DNA of 64,000 nucleotides from Paragorgia papillata (Eukaryota; Cnidaria; Anthozoa; Scleralcyonacea; Coralliidae): NCBI GenBank assembly GCA_035771165.1, contig JAWNZC010000320.1, positions 1,716,001 to 1,780,000 of the forward strand, read 5' to 3'. Shown piece by piece: positions 34,034 to 46,189 of this stretch (position 1 is its first letter; each line of letters starts with the position of its first letter). The notes under the pieces were generated by a model. It saw only the letters and a program-made list of their open reading frames with translations, ran no database searches and was not told where the DNA came from. The position numbers and the translations under genes were made by a program.

Positions 34034-34750
34034 GAATTTGTGATGCATGTAATGCACGTAGTGAATCTTTTTGTTATATGAGTATTCTAATAAATGGGCA
34101 TTTTATCTTAATATGGTTTTATCTTAATATCTACAGACAGTTCGTTTTAAGCTGTATCCATTCGGCTAAATTAAACGTAAGGGCTTTTTAAACTCATCAA
34201 TTTCAACTAAGTTGTCATGCTCACGCCATCAAGTTTCCTATCCAGTCTTTTTACTATCTCCGCATGCTTCAAGCATGGTGTGCATAATGTCTTGGAGAAG
34301 TTGTTTGGGGACATCAAATGTAGGCAGCTGGCATAACGGGCTTCTGAAATGAATGCCGTTCAAACATGTATATATATAGTAATTGGTGCGTGGCATAAAT
34401 TTTGACTACTGAGACGACTGCTTTTGCCAAAATTTTTAACTATAAACAAAGATTAACGCTTTTACTCAACTGCATGGATGATTTAGGTCGAAATTTAACC
34501 CATTATTAAACCAGCTTAATTCGCATCAACTCATTCTCACATTATAGGAACCGACACACTAAAATTGGAAGAAAAGAAATCAAATCATAATCATTGTCTG
34601 TTATCGTGTCTTAACATGCATCCCGTATCAGTTTTGCACTGCGCTGGTGACCACTATGCATAGTCACAGCAAGATCACAAAATCATGACTATTAGCAAGA
34701 TGTGTATTTTCGACTAACGCCAGCTGCCATGCAAACCACAGTGTTGGTTT

Positions 34751-34917
34751 AATAGCGCACCGTCGAGCTGCTATTTATAGCCCAAAATGCTGAGAAACAA
34801 ACCAAAATTGACTTTCAAATTATTGCAAATGAGCCATTATCTATTGTTCGGACTGCAAGAATTGTGGGTAAAAGCGGACAAACTTAAATAGTGACGTCAT
34901 CACGACCGAGCGCTATT
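34751..34917. mobile_element. MITE absent from unit 1
   Basis: The ends AATAGCGCACCGTCG and CGACCGAGCGCTATT are imperfect inverted repeats. Unit 1 reads straight through at about 23,965, so the insertion postdates the duplication. Confidence 0.7.
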
Positions 34918-35322
34918 TTCTCAACCTCTAATAATTTATAAGATTAAAACAAAGGAGATCAATAACGATCGAGACAATAACGATCGAGACGGAGTTTGCG
35001 TATGTCATGAAACGCTTGCACAAATTAAGCCAACTTTCACCTCAACTATCTTATAAAAAATACTTATTTATCTGAGAAGCAATATCAAACACTCAAAACT
35101 TACGTTTGATATCAATTATCAAAACACTTCGACACACTTCTCGGTGTTTGATGTACCATTTCAAAAACGAGTTCAAATGTTTGCTTACGGTATCAAAACA
35201 TGAAACAGCAATAACTTTCCAAATGTTAGTTGGACGTTCTTAATATACAAATTGCACTGCTCCATTTTTGTTTATGATTTTTCCATGTAGCTTTAGGAAA
35301 ATTTGTGGCCAAGCTAGTCAGT

Positions 35323-35566
35323 GGGCGAATTTCAGGGTATTGTGCGCGCATAATTTTGCAAAGGAATTGACGGGCTCTTGGCGGGCTCTCCACAAAGTAA
35401 GTAATGGCAAACAGACTTACTAGCGAGCCAACAACTGCAGAATAACAGTGTTAAACATCCAGAAATTGTATTTTAATTTGTTTATTTTAAACAGTATGTT
35501 TACTTTGAGTGGAGTTTTCCAGTTGGTTTTTTTAAATGATGCGCGCGCAACACCCTGAAACTCGCC
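35323..35566. mobile_element. MITE with 28-bp TIRs absent from unit 1
   Basis: GGGCGAATTTCAGGGTATTG at the left is mirrored by CACCCTGAAACTCGCC at the right. Unit 1 has the empty site near 24,367. Confidence 0.75.
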
Positions 35567-35639
35567 TATTTGAGATATTCTATAGTTACACGTGCTTAAC
35601 CATTTACTTTACATTCGTTCGTTCGTTGTTGGCTTGTTC

Positions 35640-35860
35640 GTTGTTTGTTTGTTTGTTTGTTTGTTTGTTTGTTTGTTTGTTTGTTTTTTGTTTGTTTGTT
35701 TGTTTGTTTGTTTGTTTGTTTGTTTGTTTGTTTGGACATTCATTCATTCATTTATCCATCGATCTCCTTCCTTCCTTCCTTCCTTCTTTCCTTCTGTCCT
35801 TCTTTCCTTTCTTCCTTCCTTCGTCCATTCATTCACTCATTCATTTCTCAATTTTTTGCT
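35640..35860. repeat. (TTTG)n and (TTCC)n tracts, unit 2
   Basis: Counterpart of 24,430-24,735 with a shorter ATTC part and a longer TTCC part. Confidence 0.9.
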
Positions 35861-36189
35861 TCATTGTACATTTTCTTGTTTTCTTGAAGGAAGTTGCAAA
35901 AAAAGATTATTTGGTGAAGAGTACAAACATGATGATGATCTCACTTAAGTAAGTATTATATCTAGTTTTCTTGTTGTTTTAGTAGTTAAAACTCCTTGTG
36001 TTATGTCAGCCCCTTTGGCTTCTTTGATGCGTCAATTCAAATTCAGATCTTGTGCGGTTAAACTAAGATGAAAGAACTCGAATACTTAAAAGACTATGTT
36101 GATTTACGACATTTGCTGCATATTTCACATTTGTTGGAAAAAATTTACTGAACTTTGAGTTTGTTGTGTGGTTACTCGTCTGAGTGGAA

Positions 36190-36575
36190 TGTTGCACAGT
36201 CTTTATTAGCACAGTCTAGAACTTAACTATATAAGTGAATTTTACTCATTTTTGCGTGAGTAAAATCTACTCATCTTTGAGTTGGTTGTCCAATTACTCA
36301 AAATCTGAGTAAACTTTTAATATTACTCACAATTTTGAGTTGAATACATCTACCTGTGCTCAGAGTAAACATAAACTTGGCTTTTACTTACATGGTGAGT
36401 AAATTTTACTCAGTTCGGTTGAGTAGAATTTATCACAATATATTTTTAACTCATACAAGGAGTAATCGTAATTCTAGTGATTGAGTAGAAACTTCTTAAC
36501 TCACATTTAGAGTAATATATACTCGGTATTATAAGTGCAGCTACGTATTGACTCAAAGTTGAGTAAATTAAGTCG
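36190..36575. repeat. TGAGTAA/TTACTCA-rich stretch, unit 2
   Basis: Same motif arrangement as 25,085-25,450. Confidence 0.6.
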
Positions 36576-36870
36576 AATTCAAAAATACTTTACCGTCAGG
36601 TATACAGCATAACTAAACATGATTCTGCTCGTTAATTGTGGGTCGAAATAACTCCACAATTTGTACCCAAGGTAGAAATCATTTTTAGCTTCCTTTATTG
36701 AGATAAAATAATCCCCGAGCCCGGGCGTATATAGGGCAGTCTGGAAGAGGGTGCTAATCTCGGCATGCGTGGAGTTCATTTTACACACGTGTAAAAAAAG
36801 CGAAGGAAATGTAATATAGTTAATAAGTAATATAATAATAGTTGTAAATATAATACATAATATAAATATA

Positions 36871-36906
<36 letters not shown>

Positions 36907-36930
36907 ATATATATCTATATATATTTAAGA

Positions 36931-37110
36931 AATATAAAATGGTTTTCCATGTTTATGTACTGTGATATAAACACGCGGGATGTTGCGAGACTTGAGAAAA
37001 GCGTAACAAAAACACGAGCCGCTAGGCGAGTGTTTTTTAGCTTTTCAAAAGTCGAGCAACGTCCCAAGTGTTTATATCACAGTACATAAACATGGAAAAC
37101 CATTTTATAT
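36931..37110. repeat. Foldback MITE
   Basis: ATAAAATGGTTTTCCATG at the left is mirrored by CATGGAAAACCATTTTAT at the right, with arms of about 80 bases. It lies between an AT microsatellite and a Penelope-like fragment. Confidence 0.8.
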
Positions 37111-37189
37111 TTATTTTATAAAATAACAAGATCAAAATAGCAAAAAAAGATTAACTAGTTTGTGGAAAAAAACCTGATGAAGTTGAAAA

Positions 37190-38050
37190 TTCAAATTTGT
37201 TTCGTATGGCAAGCGCGAAGCTCGCCACACTCGTCAGGTGAATGTTGCGTCTGGTGTTATTTCAGTAAACTTGAGATGTTTGGTTGATAGGTGACGTCAT
37301 GTTGTTGGTATGTTGTGCTTGGTTCGTGTTGCAAGTATGGAAAATTATTGATTACATAGCAAATGTTTCTTACGATGTCTACAAGTAGAAATAAGTTCGT
37401 TCCTTTTGTTAAGAGAGCTTAATTCGGGGTGGCAAATAATAAATTTTTCGTAAAGGCAGAGATTGCATCGTTTAGTCCTATTGGAGTATGGTTAGCATTT
37501 CTTAATGATTTTCCATCTTATTGAGTGTCGGATGATGAGTAAGAAACCTACGTCGATTTAACAGAGGGAAGATTTAAAACAAGATACCTAAACCACACTA
37601 GCTCATTTCGAAACGAAAAACAGAAACACGCCACAGAACTGAGCAAACACATTTGGTCTTTAAAATAATTGAACACCCGACACTCAATAAGATGGAAAAT
37701 CATTAAGAAATGCCAACCATACTCCAATAGGACTAAACGATACAATCTCTGCCTTTACGGAAAATTTATTATTATTTGCCACCCCGAATTAAGCTCTCTT
37801 AACAAAAGGAATGAACTGATATCTACTTGTAGACATCGTAAGAAACATTTGCTATGTAATCAATAATTTTCCATACTTGTAACACGAACCAAGCATGCAC
37901 AACATACCAACAACATGACGTCACCTATCAACCAAACATCTCAAGTTTACTGAAATAACACCAGACGCAACATTCACCTGACGAGTGTGGCGAGCTTCGC
38001 GCTTGCCATACGAAACAAATTTGTTGTGAATAAAGTTCTTATGAAGTAAC
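37190..38050 (+). pseudogene. Penelope-like fragment with inverted 340-bp arms
   Basis: The plus strand at about 37,551-37,865 encodes the end of a GIY-YIG protein: [22 protein letters not shown], then after a stop [41 protein letters not shown]. The segment 37,690-38,025 is present inverted at 37,195-37,530. This makes a large palindrome, as expected for Penelope insertions with inverted end copies. The RT is absent. Confidence 0.7.
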
Positions 38051-38231
38051 TCAAACTTGTGTTTTGATGTAATACCGTTCTGCTTCGGCATTGAGCACTC
38101 TACCCGTATGATTTTGTACTCGATGCTAGTTATCAACATATATATATATACATATATATATATGTATATATATATTTCTCGAAATATAGTAAGGTTTGAG
38201 TACTGCCGAAATTATTGAACGTACTTTCTCT

Positions 38232-38264
38232 CTGACGAAGGGCCTTAACTTTGCTCGAAACGTT
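38232..38264 (+). ncRNA. Hammerhead ribozyme candidate (unit 2)
   Basis: CTGACGA, stem II GGGC/GCTC with a nine-base loop, GAAAC, GTT. Flanking TTGAAC and GTTCAA plus TTTCT/AGAAA can form stem I with one or two mismatches. Orthologous to 26,714-26,741. Confidence 0.62.
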
Positions 38265-38393
38265 AGAAACTATGTTCAATATTTTCGGCAGTACTCGAAC
38301 CTTACTATATTTCGATAAGGATTTGTATTTCAACACAGCCTACGCAGCACACTACTTGCTATATTGGGAAAAGCAACAATTCTCAGTCGTATT

Positions 38394-38556
38394 CAATCTC
38401 GTTCCCAGAGCCCACGTTCCCCACCCGGGAAACGAGAGACTCTGCGATAATCCGTTTCATGCTCACTATTCAGCCAATAACGTAACGATTTGAAACGGAT
38501 TATCCCAGAGTCTCTCGTTTCCCGGGTGGGGAACGTGGGCTCTGGGAACGAGATTG
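38394..38556. mobile_element. Mutator-like MITE, 9-bp target duplication
   Basis: It starts CAATCTCGTTCCCAGAGCCC and ends with its reverse complement. The 9-bp duplication AGTCGTATT flanks it (38385-38393, 38557-38565). Unit 1 has the single-copy empty site at about 26,947. Confidence 0.9.
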
Positions 38557-39300
38557 AGTCGTATTATGACAGTTTGTTGATAAATCAACCCTTATATCTC
38601 CGAACATTATTGTTCTTTGCATGTCAAAACAGTAATTTTCTCGTACGTTGGCACCGTAATTAGTTCAGTCATCTTAATTTGTAAAAACGTTGAACCCAGC
38701 TGGTAAACATATGGATAGCTTGTGTGCTTTTATAGCAATATAGCGTTTACAGTACTTTATCACAGCAAGTCTGTAGCTTGAATTTTAATATTTTTAATTT
38801 GGATAACAGCTTGAGAAATGCGAACCATCTTCTCATCATTGAAGATATAAAAATGTTTTGCTTATTTTCAGTTTATAATTTTCAACTTTTTCAGATACAA
38901 AAAGTTAAACTACTTTATACTCTATTGAGTCTAACTCCAAGAGGAGGCTTAAACTTTGACTACACTCACTTCAGCGACGTTTTTGACACAAACGCGGGGC
39001 ACCGCCCTTTATCACTGTGTCGTTTAGATTTAACGTTCTGCAAGCTAAACAGATATTACCCACATGTGTTTTTGTCGGTTATTTAATAAACCTGGGCGAA
39101 TATAATCTTACACATCTAATTGGTTGAAGCAGAGTATTTGGGGTGTTTAACAATGTTTTCTTTATTGGATCACAAAAGGAATTATACATGTTCTTGATAT
39201 CTATATACATTCATTGAATTAAAGCTAGTCGTTAACTAAACCATAAACAGAAAGTCCAAGAATCGGAACTAGCAGTTTTTTCTTTATATTTTTAAAATCT

Positions 39301-39531
39301 TTATTTCCCTGTGCGGCAAGGATAACCGCCATGCGGCTGGCAATTCTGAGGCAGATAGTCTTGGTACTTCTTCATCTTTTGCAAGAAATCCACTGGCCGA
39401 ATGTTCTCTTTCATCCACCTTCTTCTCAGTCTCGGACCACGGTTTGCTTCCTTCATTATTGGCAAAGCCAAACAAACGCACAGACCCAGCAACAGCAAAA
39501 GACCAACGCTAGACTTCTTTATGCAAACCAT
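39301..39531 (-). CDS. Secreted peptide precursor A2 (76 aa)
   Basis: Unit 2 partner of A1, same length. The signal peptide is nearly identical. The pro/mature part differs at 15 positions, including PHGGYPC for PHSSYPC between Cys64 and Cys72, and a C-terminus RTGK instead of PKGK. It has a TATA-like GTATATTA at 39604-39613 and AATAAA at 39171-39176. The open frame is uninterrupted; likely expressed and secreted. Function unknown. Confidence 0.75.
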   Translation of the reverse strand: MVCIKKSSVGLLLLLGLCVCLALPIMKEANRGPRLRRRWMKENIRPVDFLQKMKKYQDYLPQNCQPHGGYPCRTGK

Positions 39532-39699
39532 CCTTCGTTGTGTTTTTACACTGGACAGGTCAATACCAAGTTGATAATGTTCAGGATTATTTCAGATGCT
39601 CGCTGTAATATACGCTTATCGATAATTTATTAATGCTTTTAAGTATAGTTTAGTTTAAAATGACAGAATTGCGGACAAGATGGTGATGTGGCACCTGCT

Positions 39700-40155
39700 C
39701 GGCATTTTTGTACTGGCTTGAACCCAAATTTCTGAATATCAACTTAATTTCTCACGGGGGGCGTTCCCCCATTCTTAAACCCTGACCAAGCTCCCGTATA
39801 AGTGTCTCATGCAACTATATAGTATAACGTTACTGGAGAACCTTGTGTGATGCGTTCCTTGCATCGCATCTATGCTCAAGTGGGCTGAGCTCTTATTTCT
39901 AAATTTAGAAATATGGTTCAACCCTTTAGAAGATGTCAACCAGATGTCAACTTTGTGCAAAATACAGAGGAAATACAGACCGAGCAAACGAGGTTAATTA
40001 GCCATTTATTATATGGCTTTTGGTTCCTCATATTATTTGTTTTTATGTTGCCGTTTACCTTACTTTTGAGCTCGTTTGTTTTGTTTCTTGTTTACACATG
40101 TTAAGCAATAATTTTCTCCGTTTTTAAACAAGTTGTTTTTATAAAAAGAAATACT
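39700..40155. other. Unit-2-specific insertion of unknown kind
   Basis: Sequence between the A2 promoter side and the CTTCCAGGTCGT site has no match in unit 1. No terminal repeats or coding domain recognised. Confidence 0.35.
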
Positions 40156-40714
40156 AATCTTCCAGGTCGTGTAATCGTTTAAAATTTTCCAACGAAAGTA
40201 TATTTTCATTCAAATCAACTCAAAAATATTTTTTCGCCAAAACTTGCAGGTCATTAACAAAGGCGGTAATGTCCTCGCACAGCGCCGAGAAGGCATTGCC
40301 GCTCTTTTGGACCTTTCAGCAACCAATGAACGTGCGCCATTTAGCATAATGACTTGAAAACAAGTTCAGCAATTTATTAGTTGGTACATTCTAATTAGCG
40401 GTGTTCACGAGCGGCGCATCTTACAAGACATCCTCTTGGTTTACCTTATGGCTACTATTTATTACGATACATGAATTTTTCAGTTCAGGGAACTGCGTAT
40501 TTTGCGAGTATTTTGTTGTTGCTGCGATATTACAAGTACAATAGATTTAAACCCATGAGAAAAAGATGTTCCCGAAGAAAAGAAAACAAGCGAAAAACAA
40601 GGCGAAAATTTGATACTTTTTATTCAACAATATTTTAAAGATATAAAAGGTAACGGATAATAAACTAAACAAAAACACTTCGGCAAAGAGGGAGATATAT
40701 ACTGTATAGAGGCA

Positions 40715-40785
40715 CAAGTTTATCAATTATTTGTAAGGTGTCACCCTCTTGAAATAAAGTTTTTATCTTATCTTATCTTATAGGT
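40715..40785 (+). repeat. LINE 3' tail
   Basis: GTGTCACCCTCTTGAAATAA then (TCTTA)n: the 3' end and simple tail of a non-LTR element, replacing the AT run found in unit 1. Confidence 0.5.
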
Positions 40786-40879
40786 GCGCAATATGTATAT
40801 GCAGATACTACTGTTTGTTTGGCTTACAAATAATGATTGAACAATGTAAATTGTTCACTAAAATTACTAACAATGCTAG

Positions 40880-41510
40880 GTAGATTAGATAGCCTGAGCT
40901 GGCTAAAAACTGTCTCTTAACTGTGTCTGACGCCAGATTGTTTTGCCCTGTCTAACACCAGACAGTTTTACTCGTCAAAGGGAGAAACATCGGACATCCT
41001 AGGCAGCAATGGGTTAACAAGTAATTAATTATCAACTTTCGTTATGACAAGTGATTAACGCATCCCTGTCTGAGCCGGCCAAAAACGGCTTCTTTATTGT
41101 TGTACTCTATCTAACGTTATAAATTTTTACTCAAAGAGACAAAGAGGGAGCTCTCAAACATCCTATAGGCAGCAATGGATTAACCAATCCTTAACAAGTG
41201 ATTAACCCATCCCTGCCTGAGCCGGCCGTAAACGACCTCTTTATTGTTGTACTCTGCATGTCTAACGTTCTATACGATTTTACTCAAAGAGACAAAGATA
41301 GAGCTCTCATACATCCATGGCAGCAATGGATTAACCAATCCTTAACAAGTGAATAACACATTCCTGCCTGAGCCGGCCATAAACAGCCTCTTATTGTTTT
41401 ACTTTTTCTCAGGCCAGATGTTTTTAATCTGTCTATATAGAACGCCAAACAATTTTACTCAGCAAAGAAAGAACCCCCAGACAGATTAGGCAGCAATGGG
41501 TTAACTGAAT
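40880..41510. repeat. Minisatellite of about 150 bp, four units
   Basis: Four tandem units of the repeat at 29,095-29,400, each with GAGCCGGCC, TTTTACTC, CAGCAATGG and TTAAC. Confidence 0.75.
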
Positions 41511-41897
41511 CTTTGCCGACTTTTACCGACTGCTGCACAGAGGACTGGCTTTTTATGGCAATTCTAATAGACGCCACAAAAATTGGATTGTTTTATTTGA
41601 ACGCGTCGAGAAGACCGCGATGCTTTTCTTAACATTTGAGTGCTATGGATATTGTAAAACGTGGTAGTTTGAAACTCGAAACAGCTGTTTTTCTCTATGT
41701 TATACATGGATGCGCGTGATGTTTGCTGAACACTGAGACCGCATACTGGTTCTTCGAAAAATTCGAAAAAGTTGACAATACAGTTGATTTCCGAAGTGGC
41801 ACGGAGAAAACAGCCATATGTCTGGCTATCCATGTAAACGTTAACAGGAGTTTATTCGTAGAAGGGTTAACTGACCCGAGTTGGTGAGCTAACCAAA

Positions 41898-42508
41898 GGG
41901 GGACCTTTACAAGAGCCCGGGTTGACTTGACCCGGGCTCGTGTAAAGTGTCGGCTAAGGCGCTTACGAACGTGTCTTTGGCACCAATTTTGTTAGTTGTC
42001 AAATCAGACTCCTGTGTAAACATGGCAAGTCCGAGCGCTCGCAAAGAAAATAATTTTCAATTTTCATGAATCTTGGCAGTGGTCTAGTGATAAGATCGAA
42101 TATTTGACAGTCTGTCTCAGAAGGACTACAAAACTGAGATGGACCACAAAAATGTCGACTTCAATTCAGATGTTGTTGCCTTGTTTTCTCGTTTTAATAC
42201 GCGAACGAATAGGCGAGAATACAAGGCAACGACAACTGAAACAATCGAAATTTGCTTACGACGTTTTTCAACATCACTAGCCGTGTTGTTTGCCATGTTG
42301 TTTAGTGAATAATAATCGACCACATGTCTTGACACCAGAGCTCTGCTCGGACAGAAAAACATTCCCAATCCGGGCTGAGAAAAGCTGACCCGGGTTGGAA
42401 AAAAAAGCAGCCAACCCGTGTTCATGTAAATACGAATAAAGAATAACCCAGGTTGGCGAGCTGACCCGCGATGGCTGTCAACCCGGGCTCGTGTAAAGAC
42501 CCCATAAG
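41898..42508 (-). mobile_element. TIR DNA element with short ORF
   Basis: The right terminus GTCAACCCGGGCTCGTGTAA is mirrored at the left by TTACAAGAGCCCGGGTTGAC. An open frame on the minus strand (42425-42126) includes NMANNTASDVEKRRKQIS and VVVALYSRLFVRVLK, matching the element at 11,787. Probably a non-autonomous derivative of a larger DNA transposon; superfamily unproven. Absent from unit 1. Confidence 0.6.
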
Positions 42509-42981
42509 GAAATATCTGTTTTGAAATCGCGCTGAAAGTGTTTGTTGTAGTTAGTGATCTTTAGAATTCTAATTGCGGTGCCTTGGCGAGTTAACTGCCT
42601 GTTATCGTTTGTTCCGGTTTGCCAGTCGATCGTTCATTTGTGTGGAATCAATCGCAAGCCAAACGCAATTTGACGCCGAACAACCGCCTTTATAGCACTA
42701 GTCTGTTTAGTCTTAAACTTTTTCAAGTGAAACAGATATTGGCATGCAGTAGTGTTTTACTGGGTTATTTAATGAACCCGTGGGAAATAATCTTATAGTT
42801 ATAAAAGACTAATTGCTCGACTGCTCAAATCTATATAAAGACTATTCGAGCGTGTTTAATAACAATGATTCGTCTATTGGATCACAAAGAGAATTATACA
42901 TATTTAAATCAATGGACATCTATATATACATTTACTGAATTAAATTCGTTCACATCAACTGAATTAGTCCAAAAGTCGGAA

Positions 42982-43244
42982 TTAAGAGGTTTTTTTTAAT
43001 AATTTTTGAAGACTTCTTTTTCCGTTTGTGCAACGATAATTGTTATCGCCCGGCTGGCAATTGTTCGGCAGATAGTCTTGATACTCTTTGATCTTATTCA
43101 AAAATTCCACTGGCTCAATGTTCTTTTTCATCCATCCTCTTCTCAGTTTTGGACCACGGTTTCCTTCATTCATTATTGGTAGAGCCAAACAAGTGCACAG
43201 ACCCAGCAACAGCAAAAGACCAACGCAGACTTCTTCCAGACCAT
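42982..43244 (-). pseudogene. Secreted peptide precursor B2, frameshifted
   Basis: Partner of B1. The ATG at 43244 is in place (MVWKK), but one base is missing near 43,226, so the frame leaves the signal peptide after residue 6. The downstream frame is otherwise open: GLLLLLGLCTCLALPIMNEG, RRGW, IEPVEFLNKIKEYQDYLP, Cys...YRC, and GKRSLQKL extended by LKKTS because the B1 stop is lost. The polyadenylation hexamer has become AATAGA. Three independent changes suggest a decaying gene; translation from a non-ATG codon upstream is an unlikely alternative. Confidence 0.7.
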
Positions 43245-43850
43245 ATTGCCCTTGTGTTTTTACGGTGGGCAAGTCAACACCAAATTGATAGTATTGAAGA
43301 TTATTTCAGACGCTCTGTTGTATACCTTTTGACGACCTTGGGGACTCTCGCAACGAAGCAGCAAACTTTGAGGGTTTTCATATTACTTGGGTCCCGGTCA
43401 CTTGTAGCACTTAAAGCTTGTAAATAGAACGCAAATGCAAAATTACCGCCAAATAAACAAACAAACAAACTTAAAACTCATCATTTGGCCTTTATTGCAC
43501 CTCTAAGAAGTAAGAAGAACAGTTTAGTGTTTAGATATAACAGTTAGGATTATCCAGTACAAATAAAGTTAGTTTTTTTAAATTGCCAAAGATTACGAAC
43601 AAGATGGTGAAACGGGTTGGTGACCAATCAATATTATAGGTGTCGTGTATTGGTACATTCCAACTAGCTTTGTAAAAATGGCGTCTTTCGAAGAAAGCGG
43701 TAATCTTGCAAGGATATGATAATTTTGAATTCAGTGCATTGAAACTGTATAGCTTTGTCAAAATGGCGTCTTCCGAAGAAAGCGGTAATTTTGCAAGGGA
43801 TCATTTTGAAACAGGTGCTGATTAGTCACACGACGAGTGTCATGTATTAG

Positions 43851-44794
43851 CAACCTCGTCCCCAGGGCCATTTGTGGGGGCTGGGCCAAGATGGCGGCCA
43901 AAAACAAAATGGCGGGAACAAATGGCCCTGGCACAGGCTGCAAAAAATGAGTCAAATTTTGACTCATTTTTGACTCGGACCCAGTCTTCACTAAGTTTAT
44001 CGCGCCTAGTCAGGCTCAATTTTTTCTGAATATTCAGTTCAGCTTGACTGACCCAAACTGAAAACAATCAAAACATTCATTTCCAAATACATTGTCGAAT
44101 TATTAAAATAAATAGACTTTTAATAAATATCTGTAAATGCTTATTATTTATCATTTGCTTCACCGTTGTACCAAATCCGCAAGAAACTGGATTGCCGTTG
44201 TCTGGCTGGGCCGCCTTGTTTTCGTGAGTTTTCGGTGGATTCAATTCAGCGTTTTGAAAAACATTTAGGCTTCGTTTAGTCGAGAATTCTTGTTTGAAAA
44301 ATGCCTGCTTCTCAATGGCCAAACACGTAAATTCTGCCCTGTGGTGTACTTTCCTTTCGCAGCCAAAATACTTTTTGACTTTGTTCACCAAGTCTTTCGT
44401 TCGCTCGATTTAGAAAACACTCTGAATTGCCGTCCCATGGACTTCGTTGTATGGCAGCCAGGGCACAGAGACGACACGACCCATCATTACATATTCTTCC
44501 GACGTTTTTACGGGTGTTTCGCCAGCTTTCCTCACATTTTCATTCATTTTGAAGTTGTTTTTAACAGCCGGCAATTCTGGTATTACTATATTTTTAAAAT
44601 ATAATTTGAGCCCTAAAAACAAATGCCCGCGAGTTAGCCTGCCGCCCGCCTTGTTTCTACCAATCAGAATATCTAAAACATCCAATGTTATCTCGACCAA
44701 TCATATGTGGTGATAGCTCAGCCTGTGCCAGGGCCATTTGTTCTTGGCCGCCATCTTGGCCCAGCCCCCACAAATGGCCCTGGGGATGAGGTTG
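43851..44794 (-). mobile_element. Mutator-like element with long TIRs and inner ORF
   Basis: The ends CAACCTCGTCCCCAGGGCC and its reverse complement extend to about 90-bp inverted repeats. They are flanked by the 9-bp duplication ATGTATTAG (43842-43850, 44795-44803). The empty site is in unit 1 near 31,820. The interior has a minus-strand frame from 44700 to 44077 that is open except for one stop at 44410-44412; about 200 codons, no domain recognised. Too short for a Mutator transposase, so either a deletion derivative or a carrier of captured sequence. Confidence 0.75.
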
Positions 44795-44986
44795 ATGTAT
44801 TAGTACTTTCAAACTAGCTTTGTCAAAATGGCGGCTTCCGGAAAACGCGATAATTTTACATGCATGAGATCATTTTAAAACAAATTGCTGATTGATCACA
44901 CCATGCATGCATAAGTGTCATGTACTATACACTCAAACTAGCCTGATCAAAATAGCGACTTTGAGCTTTCAAGAACGACGGACCGT

Positions 44987-45200
44987 AAAAAGACCAACGC
45001 TAGACTTCTTCTGGACAATTATTCCGTTGTGTTTTTTCAGTAAGCAATTACTCAATATGAAATTGATAGTATGGAAGAGTATTTCAGACGCTCTGTTATA
45101 CCTTTCGACGGTGATTCTCGTATTGAAGCAACAAACTTTGGGGGCTTCCATATTACTTGGGTCCCTGTCATTTGTAGTACTTGAAGCTTGTAAATAAAAC
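44987..45200 (-). pseudogene. Peptide gene relic C2 (5' end only)
   Basis: Promoter/leader homology as in relic C1, then VQKKSSVGLFT with the initiator ATG replaced by ATT (45019-45017). Coding homology stops after the first ten residues. Confidence 0.6.
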
Positions 45201-46189
45201 AAAAATACAAAATTACCGCCAAACAAACAAACTGGCAAACGTTTATTAATTTCTCTTCTTGTATATATAGCTTCGTATAGGTAATTCAGTTAAAAAAGTT
45301 TATATTAATATTCCACATTCTGCAAAAGTACAATATTATTTGCGTTCGTGACACTTTTTAATTTAAACAATAATACGTCCTGGAACAATTATTAGTGTTT
45401 CTTTCTATAAAAACTACTTATTTAAAGGCGCGGATGCTTAATGAATGCTAATTAGCAGGTGTAAACAAGAAACGAAAGAACAAGCTAAACGACAAGATCT
45501 GAGGGCGCGTAGGATGAGTTAAAAAACGAGTAAGGAAATGAACCAAAAGCTATATAATAAATGGCTTATTATTGTCCTTGGTATTTTCAATAAACCTTGT
45601 TTCTTCGTCGCTCGGTCTGTACGAAAATTTCAGGAAATTACTTCTCCGCTCCGTATAAACTGGCAGACCTCACACTTGGTTTTATTAAGCCTTTAGTATT
45701 AGTCGCTAGGTTAGTCTGGGAGTGTTTGGTATTTCTACTTTTTAGTTCCAACTACACCAATTTGTTGAAAGTTTAATAAGGATTTGTAAAATATCTATCC
45801 TGTTGTTTGTGTTGTGGCATAACCGTCTTTGGTTACTAGTAATAGAAAATCTTTAGAAAATTTCGCTTGGTTGCGAGGCCTACGCGCAGGAGAACTGTAT
45901 TCGATAGAAGTCCTTTGCAACTGTAAAACACATGCAGGTGCTTGGCTTTACTGATGCAGGTGTCAAACTTCCTATAGGAGTCCACGTTTCTTATTGTTTG
46001 TTTGCCCTGTATAATAGACTGTAGTTTATTAAAGTTTACGATCATTTCTTCTTAATTGACAAGTATATACGTATGATTGATTAGCAACCGTTTCAAAAAC
46101 TTTCCGTAATAATAAACGTGGTATTTCCACAAATTCTCGCTTGTATTACTATTTGTCACCATGCAAACTTGCAAAGAATTAATATAATA

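Noticed and set aside
40880..41510. CRISPR-like repeat-spacer array
   Set aside because: Units are whole 150-bp tandem repeats without unique spacers, in a eukaryotic context.
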